Shown here: positions 1 through 10,956 of the stretch, piece after piece
Layout: the number at the start of each line of letters is the position of its first letter
How positions within the stretch are numbered: position 1 is the stretch's first letter
DNA from: Anthoceros angustus
Lineage: Eukaryota > Streptophyta > Anthocerotopsida > Anthocerotales > Anthocerotaceae
Direction: 5' to 3'
Length of the DNA stretch: 25,285 nt
Assembly (NCBI GenBank): GCA_010909165.1
Contig: VJWM01000383.1
Location: 1-25,285, forward strand
The notes under the pieces: generated by a model
Database searches by the model: none
Told to the model about the DNA's origin: nothing
What the model saw: only the letters and a program-made list of their open reading frames with translations
Position numbers and translations under genes: made by a program

Positions 1-639
1 TGTGACCTTCTCCAGCTGCCTTCTCAGCCGGACTCCATGGCCTCCAATTGCCATTTGGTCCCACCGCTCTTGCTCTCTGTCATCTCTTGGGCCTTATTTG
101 CAGGACTTCCTCGACATGTGCCACAAGGAGGTTACGCTGGCATTCCCCTAGCCCCTTCAAATCCACCTGACTGGTACAGTGCTCTCACGATGTGCACTCA
201 GCAAGGTGCTTCCTTCCCCTACCCGCTGGTACTTTGGGGCAAGCAGGTCGATTACTTGGGCAGTGAGGGTGCACCCTCCTACAGCGGTGGTGAACATCTT
301 GTAGAATATCGGTCGGTTTCACATACCTTCTCCCCAAGTAGTGAGGGGCTGCCCCGCGGTAGTCGCCTGCAAGGTGGAAGCTGCCTCCCTAAGGTGAGCT
401 CTTGAGTGCCTCTTCCTAAAGCGAAAATGGTGGGAACTCCTCCCACCCCTCGGGGTCGTCACCCCTACGTGATAGTCCTCCTCTCGTTAGGACTACCACA
501 CAGCCCTCCTGTGAGCCGGATCTTGCTCTATCTCCTCCTCCACCTTTGACTCTTTGTGGAAAGGCCTCCCACTCAAGCCTTGTTCGTCCACCTCCTCAGC
601 CCTGGGTCACCAGCAAGAAGGTGGTGCATAGTGTAAGGG
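1..639. other. No recognisable gene
   Basis: Mixed-composition DNA with a plus-strand frame open over 37-405 that matches no family I know. It precedes the LTR-like sequence and may be the 3' end of an element, but no reverse transcriptase, RNase H or integrase motif is visible. Confidence 0.5.
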
Positions 640-915
640 TATTAAAGCCCAATGCTTGACTAATACACTTAGTCTAAGTTAGGTGTCGATTAAGTATCAT
701 TAGTTTAGGCTGAGCTAATCACTAGGAGCTTCTTGTGCTCCTTCCTAGGAGCTTCTTGTGAGCTTCCTAGGAGCCCTGATGGAGGTATAAATACCCTCCA
801 AGCCTCATCAAGTGTCAATGTGAGAGCTTCAATCTTGCCTCTCCTCTCCTCTCCTCTTTCCACCATCTAATGTCTGAGCACCTGCACGATCCTTGAGGCG
901 GGTATCGAGCCGGCA
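640..915 (+). mobile_element. LTR-like retrotransposon promoter/leader fragment
   Basis: The stretch begins TGTAAGGG near 631, contains a short direct repeat (CTAGGAGCTTCTTGTG at about 723 and 747), then a TATA box (GGAGGTATAAATACC near 782) and a CT-rich leader (CCTCTCCTCTCCTCTCC). Near 902 comes GGGTATCGAGCCGG, which resembles a degraded tRNA-Met primer-binding site (family form TGGTATCAGAGC). This order of U3, TATA, R/U5 and primer-binding site is that of an LTR. No partner LTR was found and the boundaries are uncertain. Confidence 0.4.
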
Positions 916-1660
916 GACTTTGGTTTGGTTGTGTTGTGATGCTAGAATACATTTCTAGATTTGCCGAGAATTTAGCGGCGGCTCCTCAGGTGCGGGCATC
1001 ATTGATCGCGGTGTGGCGAGGGCTGTGCAGCGCCGGCTTGAGGACCTCATGGCAGCCGGGCGAGCCGTGGCGAGGCAAGGCAGCGTTTGGCGCGGCCAGG
1101 CCAATGTTATTTTGCGGCGAGGCCTTATCCGGTAAGAGGCCGTGCTGAGCCTTGGCCAGGTGAAACCCGACTCTATGCGGCGGGCCGTCATTTCCTGGTA
1201 TTCACTCCGATGGTACACTTGCGAGAAAGACCTGAAGCCTTATTCTGAATAGGCCACTGCATATCAAAGCGTGATAAAGACGCTACGCCCGGCCCATTGT
1301 GGCCGAGCCGTCCTGTCGCGGTCGGGCGGCGAGGCGCGTTATTGTGCAGCGTCAGGCGAGGCGAGCGCCTTGCGAGCCGCGTGGGCGTGCCGGGCAGCGG
1401 CTTTGTCAGCGCCAGCCGCCCCGAGGCCGCGGGCCAGCGGCGCTAACAGCGCTGATGGGCCCCGCTGGGGGGCTCGCGGGCCATTCATGAAGCCAGCGGG
1501 CGCGCAAAGGCCCATGCAGCGCCCGCATAGCTTGCATGGAAGCGCGCGGGCCGGTTGCTCACAGGCGTTCGATGTCTTTGGTGGTTACATGGCCACCATC
1601 ATCCCTTCATCTGCGCTCATCTCTACCGCCCGTGCCTTCCTCCACGATTCACGATGTCAT
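916..1660. other. GC-rich stretch, no gene recognised
   Basis: The segment, strongest over about 960-1560, is rich in GCG and GGC words and resembles the larger GC-rich block at 3.6-7.85 kb. Frames stay open on both strands, as expected from base composition. I see no protein motif. It follows the LTR-like leader and may be element interior. Confidence 0.4.
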
Positions 1661-1678
1661 ATTTGGATTGGTAGGAAA

Positions 1679-2010
1679 TCATACTCCGCCTCCACCCTCA
1701 ACTGCAGTGTAGGTAGTTACAATCCCAGCGGTCTCGGGATTGGCGTGCCTCTTGACTGCAGCTCCGTGAATCGACCCACGTCCATTGTTGGTGCCACGCG
1801 CCACTCCTGAACACATGGGATCCCCATCTGTACTAATTCCTTGCAGACTTGACAAAAGGTACATAACCCACTTGTTTTCGTGGTTCCTGCATTCATTTGA
1901 GTAGTGACCCGTGTTCCAATTATAACAAAGACTCGTGGAATCGCCGCATTGGCCTCTGTGATGGATCGGTCTCCAGTCGTCAGCCCTGGGCCTAATGCGC
2001 CTCAGATGAT
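1679..2010 (-). pseudogene. Gag-like remnant with a damaged CCHC zinc knuckle
   Basis: One minus-strand frame runs through DDWRPIHHRGQCGD and then CYNWNTGHYSNEC at 1927-1889, ending at a stop at 1679. The spacing is that of the CX2CX4HX4C zinc knuckle of retroelement Gag proteins and some plant nucleic-acid-binding proteins. The second Cys is Trp here (TGG). After the knuckle the frame is Gly/Ser/Arg-rich. No capsid, protease or polymerase is joined to it, and no start codon can be assigned. The motif call is good; assignment to a retroelement rather than a cellular zinc-knuckle protein is inference. Confidence 0.6.
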
Positions 2011-2094
2011 TTTTTTCGGGGTAGTGCAGAAATTTTAGAGAGAATTGACCTTTTGGTCATTGTTTTACCCATAGAGTAAAATTCATTACAATAT

Positions 2095-2175
2095 AGTAGA
2101 AAATCATCTACCATCAAGGTACAAAACAATGAACCATCCAAGTGGGGTAAAATCATCTACCATCAAGGTAGAAAA
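2095..2175. repeat. Two direct repeats 49 bp apart
   Basis: AAATCATCTACCATCAAGGT occurs at 2101 and again at 2150, with GTAAAAT-type flanks. It is short AT-rich tandem duplication with no coding content. Confidence 0.8.
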
Positions 2176-2544
2176 TAGAGCACTAGAGAAAACATGACGA
2201 CCAAGTGAATACCACCGGGTCTAGAAGCTCATTCTAGAAATCCCACCAAAATCGCTAACTGACAAAACATTTTCGTTAAATAATATTCATGCGGATCCGT
2301 GATATACAAAAACCAACAAAGAAACCTTTTCTTTGCGTAGTTTCTCAGATATCCGTAATGGCATGAAATACAAATTCAACTAATGAAGAGTAAATACCGT
2401 AATAGATTGAACTCGCTAGATTGAACTCTACTTCAACAACAATGGAACCTACAAACAAAACGAAAACAAAGACACAAACCGTGATTAGGCGATACTAGAA
2501 AACACTGAAATAATCATAGCAAATACTTAAGAAATGATACTCAC

Positions 2545-3130
2545 CTTATTTAGGAAATTATTTGTACAATTATCACAGTTAAGCGTAATTTTCCGACCAC
2601 TTGGCTTGATTGGCAATGCATCATTCTTGGCAACCAATTGATGAAGGCGAGGACTTGGGCAATTGTCCGACTTCACGCAAGGTGACAACCTAATAAAATA
2701 CAACCATTGATTTTCAATGTCTGCTGATTAATAAAGATAAGAAAACTTACCAATCTGGCGGATTTTCGAGATAGCATTGCAAATATCTCGAGGCACATTC
2801 TTACGCTCTGTTCTCTTTTCACTGCGGTCTTGAACCTCTTCTGCTCTACTGCTGCTTTGCTTGATTTCTCTTGATGCTTAATGTGCTCTTGTCTCCTCTC
2901 CACATTTCTCATCTGGATCTCAAGGGCTTTCTCTCTTTGCTTAGAGACTCGTAATTCAAGCTGCTACGCCTCTGTCTCTCTATAAGAGCCTCCAAATCCT
3001 TTTGCCGTTGAAACTCCAATTCCTGTTTCTGTCTATCATACTCCAATTCCGTACTCGCGATCTCGGCAAGCCATTGCTCAAGCCACTTCCATTTCCATTT
3101 GCATCCAGTGCACGATATCGAGGTGCTACC
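2545..3130 (-). pseudogene. Decayed coiled-coil gene with an intron
   Basis: Read on the minus strand from about 3130, pieces in shifting frames give EQWLAEIASTELEYDRQKQE, then Glu/Arg/Lys/Gln-rich helix with little proline, then VERRQEHIKHQEKSSKAAV and NVPRDICNAISKIRQI. This is a long charged coiled coil of the kind found behind DNA-binding domains in plant transposon ORFs and in many cellular proteins. A 61-bp GT-AG intron (2750-2690) is followed by an exon (2689-2545) with four Cys, including CDNC, and a GTGAGT donor. At least three frame changes are needed, so it looks inactive. The family is not recognised. Confidence 0.45.
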
Positions 3131-3139
3131 ACGGCCACA

Positions 3140-3600
3140 TTTACATCTGGTTAACCCGGATGGTGATCACACTCACTATGCACAATGCCCTCCCAGAGGG
3201 ACCAATCGACTTCCCTCGGCTGTATCAATGTTGAAATGAGGGCGATGAAATTGCTTACACTAGTGAGATTCACAACCGCCAAGATAAACATAATCGGAAA
3301 CTCCAAAAAGTGAAAACAAACAAGCAGACAAAGAATCAACCTTGTCATGGAATTTCACTAGAACACCGATTGTTGATGTTATCCATCTGGATGCCATCGG
3401 GAAGTATGTTTGCAGCAAAACACATGATCTCCCACACGCGTAACAACGAGACGGTATAATTAAAAGCAGATCCGACATGGCGCGTGCAACCAAGGGAACA
3501 CGACAATCTCACATGGACTACGGACCACAGGGGTTAGAAATTAGGTAAGTTTTGTTTTTGTAGGGCGAAGGATAAATGAGGCGAAAAAGGAGGAAATAAG
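3140..3600. other. No gene seen
   Basis: Moderate-GC DNA between the coiled-coil remnant and the GC-rich block. Frames are short and I recognise neither a motif nor a repeat. Confidence 0.4.
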
Positions 3601-6600
3601 CCGGTTAGCACTCGGGCGGCACTCCGGGTATACTCTGACTCGTGAGTGAGCGTGCCAGACCTGATGGCGGCGGGGTGGCCGGACCCACTCGGGACCGAGG
3701 CGGGATAAATCGCCGAGAAGGTAACTTAGTTGGGCGTAAGGGCCAGATGGCGGCGCCACGTGGGCGACCACAGTGGAGGGCGGGCATCGTGAGTCGGGGG
3801 TAACCTTGCGAGGCCGTTATAGCGGTATTCACGCCAGCGGTGCAGCGGAGTAAAACGAGTCTGGCGTAAGCGCGAGTAAGCCATGCGAGACCTCAGCGAT
3901 TCTGACGGAAGGCGCCCTCCAGCCCAGTTACTCCGGCGTGGTCGCGGAAGAAGGTCATTCATTTAGCGGCCTCGAGACAATTCTCGCGATCTCTTGCGCT
4001 CATGATCCGGCTCTCTGGCGGTATCTCGTGGGACACTCGGGCGTCTTGTGCGGCTCACGTTGAGGTCGGAGGCGAGCGGCGAAGAGGCTCAGCGTGCCCG
4101 GCGGTCTTGACAAGCGGCGGGAGGAGAAGGCGATGGCACCCAAAAGCCCGGAAGTTTGGGAGCCATGGAACCTTGTGGGCGCAACATTGTGACCGGCGCT
4201 ATCCGGACTTTGGGCTCGGCTCCGAGGCGGGGGATTGGTGCGAGGTGGCATTTGGATGTGTTCAAATAGTGCGGACAGACAGAGTCACTACAGTCAGGGA
4301 GTTTGCGGAAGATCTTGGCGGCGGTCAACAAGGAGGTCGGTCAAGAACCTCGGGAGGACCCAAGGCGATGGACCTTGGAGGTCTGGCGGCCTACGCCCAA
4401 GGAGGAAGAGGGAGTGGTGCGGGCCCCTCGAAGGGAAGATAGGTCCGACCACGGCGGCGATGCTAAGGCACAGGGCAGCGGACCTGTGGTTGGGCGATAT
4501 CCAGGCACATTGGACGGTCGAGTCGGGGTGGCGGATCATGTCACTGGAACCTACTCACCAAGGTGGATCACCTTGGTGATAATCTAATAGTGTTCACACT
4601 GCAGCGTTGCGGCGGGGAAGAAGGCGGGGGAAGGATTATCTTGCCCGGTTTAGCGAGGCTTCATAGCTCGGAGGCGAAGCCCGCCATCAGGTCCCATACG
4701 ATCCATGTATGGGGCATTTGAACTCCTCGGGAAGGAGAGCTTGGCGCTCGGGAAAGGGAGGCCCTCCGGAGTGGAGGCGGGCAAGGCGAGGAGGGAGGCG
4801 GTCGACAAAAACCAAGCGGACTCGGGAGGAGGATGGCGGGAGGGATTCGGACTCCAGGGCGGACCCCTCACCACCCAGGGAAGTATGGGAAGCAATTCCG
4901 CCTCCTCCTGGTGCCCCAACGAGCAGAGCGAGGCGGCCCGGCCCAGCGGCCCGCCGCCATCACTCGGTGAGCCCCGCGGACGAGAGAGAGGAAGCGCAAG
5001 ACCACGGCTACCAGCACCCAGTCGGTGCAGTACCTCTTCCCTGGGTGTGGCAAGCGGAGGAAGCGATGGGAGGCGAAGGGCAGCGCCGAGGCGAGAGGAC
5101 AGCGGCGGCCGCATCGAGCGTCATCGCCCGGCGGAAGGGCAAAAGGCGTGCTCCGGACTCCATCACCTCATGGAGCCCAGGAGAAAAGGCGGAGAAGCTC
5201 TGACCAAAAGGGCCAAGGAGCTCGGAGCTCGGCCTCGGGACCTAAGGGTCTGATTGGGTCGGAGAACCCAGTCCGGACTTGCTCGGGGCTGCGGTATGGA
5301 GGTCCTTGACGGACGTGAGATCTGGCTCCCTAGCGGACTTTGTGGGAGCCTCACACCGGCGGCCGTGGGAAACACGGCGGGTCAGCTACCGTCATGGGCC
5401 GGTATGCTCACAGAATGCTGTCGGGATGGCCGAGAAGGAGGTGGAAGCCACCGGGCGCATGGTGCTCCTCCGAGGCGGTTGGAGGGGAGCCGAGGCGAAG
5501 CTCTCGGCGGGATTGAGGAAGGAAGGAGGCGGAGGAGGAGTCTGGTCCATCCGAGGGCCGGACCAAATTCCTTCATGGAGGAGCAGTGAGCAGCCAAGAG
5601 GCCCAGGCGGAGGACCTCTGCGAGCGGGCGTGTGAGCGAGGCGAAGGGCCTTGGGCGCAGCGGAGCAGGCGGGATCTCGCGGAGGCGGCCGTGGACGAGC
5701 CAAGGCTGGAGGCTCGGTGAAGGTGGCCAAGGCGGAGGCACGGCGAAGGCCGATCGCGATCACTATCGGCGTGATCGGGCCGGTGGAGGCGGCCGAGAGC
5801 AGCCAATCGAAGGCCGAGCAAGTGGCCCGGAGCAAGCAGTCGGCCGTGAGGAGAGGCCCCGGCCCAGGAGATTGGGGACCTCGAGTGCAGTGCAGGAGAA
5901 AGGCGGAGGCGGAGGCTGGAGGACAACAAGGACACCTTGGGTTGCAACTCAAGATGCATCGGAGGCGGGGGTTCTCAGCGAGAATCCAAGACTTGACGAG
6001 AGGTGCGCCTCCAGCTCCGCTTGAAACGGAGGAAGGCGGCGGTGCAAGGAGTTCGGCGTCGCGAGTTGCGGCGGCGTGGCGGAAGCCGAGTCGGGCAGGG
6101 ATCTGGCCCGCTGGAGAAGGAAGTGGAGGACCTCAGGGAAAGAATAGAAGAAGGAGGAAGAAACAGTGCTCGTCCGGTTGCGAGGAAGCGAAGGGAGCTC
6201 GGCTCCATGGCCCATAATGGCGGGAGGCAACAGGAGGAGGAGAGCGTGGCGGCGGCGAAGGTTGCAGAGTAGCGGAGGCTTGGCCTCAAGAGTCCGCCCG
6301 CCTACGGTGGTGGCCACGGAGGCAGGCCGGTGGGCGATCTGCTCGATTCTGGAGCACCTCTGGAGGAGAATGGGTGCTCGGGCTCATGTGGAGGAGGCGA
6401 TTCGGCAAGTCGATTCCGACTTCGCCTACTACCGAGCTCCTCAAGGCTCTGGAGGTCTGCGCCACCCTAGGCGGGAGGTGGACTTCGAAGGATGGAAGGA
6501 GGAGGCGAGGAGGCGGACCGGGGCAACTGAGGAGTCCTAGGGCTGTTGTTTGGCAGCAGCAGCGGCGGCGAGGAGGCGGCGGGAGGCAGGAGGAGGAAGG

Positions 6601-6734
6601 CGCCACAGGAGGTAAGCCTCGGCACCCTCGCATGGAAGGGAGGGAGGATCTTGGAAGGGAAAGGGTGCAAGGGCATTGGGAACCAAGGGAGGCTCGGTGG
6701 ATGAACCCGTAGCTGGCAGGAGGCATGCCCGGGG

Positions 6735-6955
6735 CACGAGGTCGGACTTTGTCCGGACTCAGAGCGGATCAGTCCGGCCCCAGTCTGGACTTAGGGATCA
6801 GGACTCTGGTAGTCCGGACCACGAGGTCCGGACCCGAGGAAGGTTGGGTCAGGCCGGACCCAGGATCCGGTCCCAGGGGCCGGACTCAGCCGGGCAGGCC
6901 GGACCCGGAGGAAGGCCGGACCTAGAGGTCCGGACTCCGGTCGAGGCAGTCTGAG
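6735..6955 (+). repeat. Dense array of CCGGA/GTCCGGAC motifs
   Basis: CCGGA or CCGGAC recurs about ten times in some 220 bases. Several copies form the palindrome GTCCGGAC (for example near 6802, 6825 and 6928). Spacing is irregular (roughly 10-30 bases), so it is not a simple tandem repeat. Isolated copies also lie elsewhere in the same block, such as near 5273. Confidence 0.75.
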
Positions 6956-7259
6956 GTCCAAACTCGGGAGTGGGGAGAGCCACGATCCACCGGATCCAAC
7001 CCTTGGAGGCCCCGAGGCCCGGAGAGAGAAGAGGGGAGGAGGAAGACTTGGTGGTGGTGGCCGTTGTCGAGGCCATGGGTGCGCTGACAGACCCTCGGGA
7101 AGAGGAAGGGGTCCGCCTCGCGGATCATCCGATTAGTGCTTGTGCGGCCAGCTCGGCTTTGGGCCGCCCGGTGCCAAGAAGGAATGAGGGCCATCCAGCC
7201 CCACCCAGCCGGCGATAGGTGGAATAAGCGGAGTAGTAGGCGGTGGTTAGGGTACCTGG

Positions 7260-7345
7260 CTGGCCCTCATTTCGAATAGAGGTGTAATAAAGGCGCCGAC
7301 CTTGCGTAGTATAAGAGGCTAAGGCCGCCTGATAAATCATCTTTC
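7260..7345 (+). promoter_or_regulatory. Promoter-like site at the end of the GC-rich block
   Basis: A TATA-like core (GTATAAGAGG, about 7306) sits at the point where GC-rich DNA gives way to AATCATCTTTCTCTTGG. The placement suits transcription initiation inside an LTR. It rests on the motif alone. Confidence 0.3.
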
Positions 7346-8507
7346 TCTTGGTGTTGATGCAGCGTTCTTGCGGACCTTTGTGTGTCTTCTTGCTAGCGTG
7401 AGTCTGAGTCAGCGCGGGCCACGGCAGCTCGGGAGATTGATCGGTCACGGTGGCGGACCTAGCGTGTTGTGGTGTGTGCGGGGAAGGGTGGTGGTGACCC
7501 GTGCTCGTCGGGCCGCGGCCACCGAGCAAGAGCGTGTGGCCGGAGGAACTCGGGAGGCGTCTGAGCCGGACGGAGAGGCCAGGAGCAGGAGGAGGTCGGG
7601 TGTAACCAGCGTCTTTTCTAAGGCGAGAGTGTAGCGTGAGGGAGAGAAAGGGCCGGATGTGAGTGGCCGGATGTGAGCGATCTGAGGCGTGAGCAGGTCC
7701 TAAGCGTTTAGCCATCTGACTGTCGGTGAAACGTTGTGAGTAGTTAGGAGTATGTGTGAGGCGAGCAGGCGCTAAGGGTAGGAATCACAGCGAGCCTATC
7801 ATTCCCTTGGGAGCGGACTTCTTCCTGGCAACCGCAGGATTGTGCGGCGCCTGATCAGTGATGGGCCACAAATACCAACACGAACTTGAGGACCGCAGTG
7901 GACCACATGGTGCGGAAAACTTCGATTCGGTGACATTGTTCAAAGATGCCTTTCATGATGAACAACGGGGTGTAGAGACCTAACACACAAAAACAAGTCG
8001 GGACCAGATTTGATAAGTCCCTACAAACTTGCAACAAATCTCAAACACTTACATTGTTAACTTGCACTTTGCATAAGTCGATCTTGGTGACTAGAAAATA
8101 CAATTTCGAGTCACATTGAGGGCGGTTGGCGGAAGAACACCCTTCATCACGCATCCGATTAAGTTCTTCGTTCAAAAGCTCGATAGGATCGCCGTTCACG
8201 AGAACAAGGACTCTTCTTTTTACTGTTTGCTTGACGGAGGTCATATCGCAAACCATATCGAGAACATCGGAAGGAACATACAAAGGACTCAAATGTCACA
8301 AGCTTTCAAAACATATTACCTTGAGAATCCGACAGTTTTATGGCGGTCACACTTCTCCCGGCATCGGAAGGCACAGCCATCGTCAAGCGTGTAATCATTG
8401 TTACGGCAGCTCTTATTGGTGTAATAATAGCGAGCCCATTGCTTGACCATGGTCTTCATGAACCTTGACAACATTCCTTTTGAAACACGGAGTTTTGCAT
8501 ACCAAGC

Positions 8508-8574
8508 CTAGCCAAAAACAAGCAGTTAGTAAATACAAACCACAAAACTTAAGCCCAAATAACCACAAACTTAC
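8508..8574 (-). other. Intron of decayed gene A with a TACTAAC branch site
   Basis: A 67-bp GT-AG intron (donor GTAAGTTT, acceptor TTGGCTAG). A perfect TACTAAC at 8531-8525 lies about 17 bases before the acceptor. Splicing joins TIDNPRSN to AWYAKLRV in phase 0. Confidence 0.6.
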
Positions 8575-10139
8575 ATTTGATCTTGGGTTATCAATCGTTG
8601 AATTGAACAGAAACCCCTGAATTGAATTTTGTCGTTGCAGACCACTTGGGAGAGTGTTCAATGACTCTAAAAGTTTCGATAACATCCTGCTAAATAAATC
8701 TTGACCTTTTGAAATGCTCACTCGGTAATTCTTCATGTCCACTTTGTAATTTTTGAAAGCCGTTCTTGATACGCAAATAAAAGCGAGCTTAATACTGATA
8801 CATCAAACGTCAAAGATACAATGAACAAAACAACCAAAACATCTTGAACAAAAGGTCCACTTTGAATCTGCGAGAAGTCCACGATGAGCGGGTTATGTAA
8901 CTCTTCACCACCTCGAACTCCAAACTGGTCATGCAAAAATATGCACACACACAAAACAATAGAGGCATAAGGCCTCGAGACCATAAATGAACAATCAAGT
9001 GCACCCCTAAACCAACAATATTACCTTTTTGAGCCCCGAGCATTGATGATCTCTGAAAGAATCGTCATCATCGAAATCAACTTCACCTCTTTTCGACATG
9101 ACACAATCCCAAGGTCCTTCTGATTTTCATGGGCGCAACCAGTAGGACCCATGGAAAATTCCATGAAACATGTTGATCGGAACATCGAGAACCAAGCGGC
9201 TTTGGTTCAGATGCACTTCCTTGTTAAAATTCGGTTAAAACCACGAAAGAAAGACATCAACGCAGAGAATCGAAATCGGTCATGTGAAGGAAAGTCGAAC
9301 TATCAAAATCAACAAGTCAAAAACATCACTACTTACGTTTACGGAGAAAATCTCTGTTGTCCTTGATTCGAACTTGATGGAAAAAGGATATCGAATAAGA
9401 TTAGATCCTTGTGAGGATATCCTCAGCAGTATCCCATCCCCGACCCCACTCACTTTCATAAAGGCCACAGGGACTTGACACGTTATTACGCGTTTGGACC
9501 TATCCTCCCCACCACTCAAAGCATCATTCACTCCCTCACGGGACTATTGGGTCAAATCCACCTCTAAAATTGCTTCATCATCAATTTCCTCCATACCCAT
9601 GGCAAAGTCATCTTGGGATCATCACACTTTAGCCTCTCAAACATATCGAGCACTTCTTGATCGGGGATGACTCGGTCGGGAACCACACAGCATGGAAAAG
9701 CGCCCACTGTAAAGCATTCATTCCAGCACACAAATCTCTAGACTCGACAGGCTTTGGCGGCACTCACAACCATGGGATCGTCGGTTATCAAGAAATCATT
9801 CTCCCCACAAAGCTGGACCCCTCTCTCGAGACCTTTGGGACATAGTTAGTAATCTGCAGAGGACCTTCAACCAATGCCAGTCGTGTCCACCCTTCTCCTC
9901 TTGAACAAACTCACGCCAGGCATCCTTCTTGGATGAGAAGTGCCTTGGCGGGAATGTCTTTTGGGAACTAAATAAGTTCCTTCACGTGCACCAAGACACC
10001 ATCAACTTTACCATCATCCGGTGGATGGGTTGCGATATGAAGAACTGATTTGACCTGCTCTTGTGCGGCTTAGCCATGACTTGACCAAGGACCCTTGCTT
10101 TTCCAGTCGAAGGCCCGTGGGTTTCCTTTTAGGAGCCAC

Positions 10140-10234
10140 CTGCAAAGCCAAAAAAGAATTAGAGTGGACAAGGAACAAAACCATCCTAAAGGAGAACTTC
10201 ACAAACAAAAATCAAAACCAAAAAAAACACTTAC
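10140..10234 (-). other. Intron of decayed gene A
   Basis: A 95-bp intron with donor GTAAGT and acceptor TTTGCAG behind a pyrimidine-rich tract. It restores a single frame across the junction (phase 2), the best evidence that gene A was once spliced and translated. Confidence 0.6.
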
Positions 10235-10399
10235 GTGGTGTTTAGAACTTCCAAAAACGAACTTCCTGCTGAAGGGTCTAACAGATGATTATCAAACAAT
10301 CCAAGACAAAGAGAGGGGTGTGGGGTACATGGAACAGAACATTCATTGAATCTACACATTGTTAAATTTAGTGATCCTTTCCACTTTATGTTAGTGAGA

Positions 10400-10955
10400 G
10401 AAGAGCACTCCTTCCCAAAAAATACCCACATATTTCCTGTAATTAGACCTATTTGCCAAATAATAAGAAACACAAAAAAGCGTGGCAAGACAAAGCAGAT
10501 ACAGACAACGCATCGAACATTCAATCGTGACTAATCAAGCAAGAAGAGGTTATCACGATTCACGACGGACGATCGAGCGTTGGCGCCAACCCTTCACACG
10601 ATGAAACTAAGCCTACACACAAAATTTAAATTAAATAACTTATAAGTGGTACCAAAGCAAACTCTTACCGAAAACCAAACAATGACGAAAATGACAAAGA
10701 CCATCGGTCAATACATACGATAATCATACCATATCAAGGATAACAACATAAACAAAACTTTCGGACAAAGCTTGTCCGGAAAGCTTATGCGCACCAAGCG
10801 AAAACCAATAAGAAAGAGGAAGCCGCGTTTTGCTGACAAAACAAACAAAGCGACTGAATTATAGCAATTATGTCGCAGCTGAAAAAGTAAACCACAGGAC
10901 AAATGTAACTCAAGTCACAGTTTGCACAAACTGTTTACCAACACTCTCTTACATT
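10400..10955. other. AT-rich stretch, no gene seen
   Basis: A-rich on the plus strand, with short frames only. It lies upstream of gene A and may hold its promoter or earlier exons, but no defined signal is visible. Confidence 0.4.
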
Positions 10956-10956
10956 A

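Larger units (their letters stand above)
3600..7850 (+). mobile_element. GC-rich, purine-skewed block, probably a decayed non-autonomous LTR element
   Basis: Composition changes sharply at both ends. Inside, the plus strand is dominated by GGAGG, GGCGG and GAAGG words, giving overlapping open frames on all strands that show no domain. Near 7020-7050 there is a purine tract (GGAGAGAGAAGAGGGGAGGAGG). After it comes a promoter-like segment with GTATAAGAGG near 7306. A purine tract followed by a promoter-bearing unit is the order of a polypurine tract and a 3' LTR. I could not find a matching 5' LTR or a primer-binding site, nor any pol motif, so the element call is inference. Confidence 0.35.
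7953..10351 (-). pseudogene. Decayed gene A: multi-exon, protein family not recognised
   Basis: Exons inferred on the minus strand: 10351-10235, 10139-9337, 9219-9025, 8924-8841, 8763-8575, 8507-8353, 8287-8053 and 7979-7953. Several junctions agree in phase. The first joins LEVLNTT to WLLKGNPRAFDWKSKGPW across a 95-bp intron, and the junctions at 8840/8764 and 8574/8507 also agree. Readable pieces include KDAWREFVQEEKGGHDWHWL, GPLQITNYVPKVSREGSSF, VITCQVPVAFMKVSGVGDG, KGQDLFSRMLSKLLESL and YVPSDVLDMVCDMTSV. They look like a compact soluble protein; I recognise no domain. In-frame stops at 10072 (TAA), 9970, 9740 and 9546 (TAG), plus frame changes near 9960, 9880, 9785, 9610 and 9150, mark it as broken. 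The 5' end and the 8353/8287 junction are weak. It may be an element gene or a lineage-specific host gene. Confidence 0.55.

Noticed and set aside
4002-6730. Many overlapping frames of 60-190 codons on both strands
   Set aside because: High GC and purine skew suppress stops everywhere. No frame shows a domain or a consistent start, and they contradict each other.
9546-10072. Stops removed by U-to-C RNA editing, as in organelles of hornworts, ferns and lycophytes
   Set aside because: That editing is known for organelle transcripts. This locus has spliceosomal introns and frameshifts, so nuclear decay explains it better.
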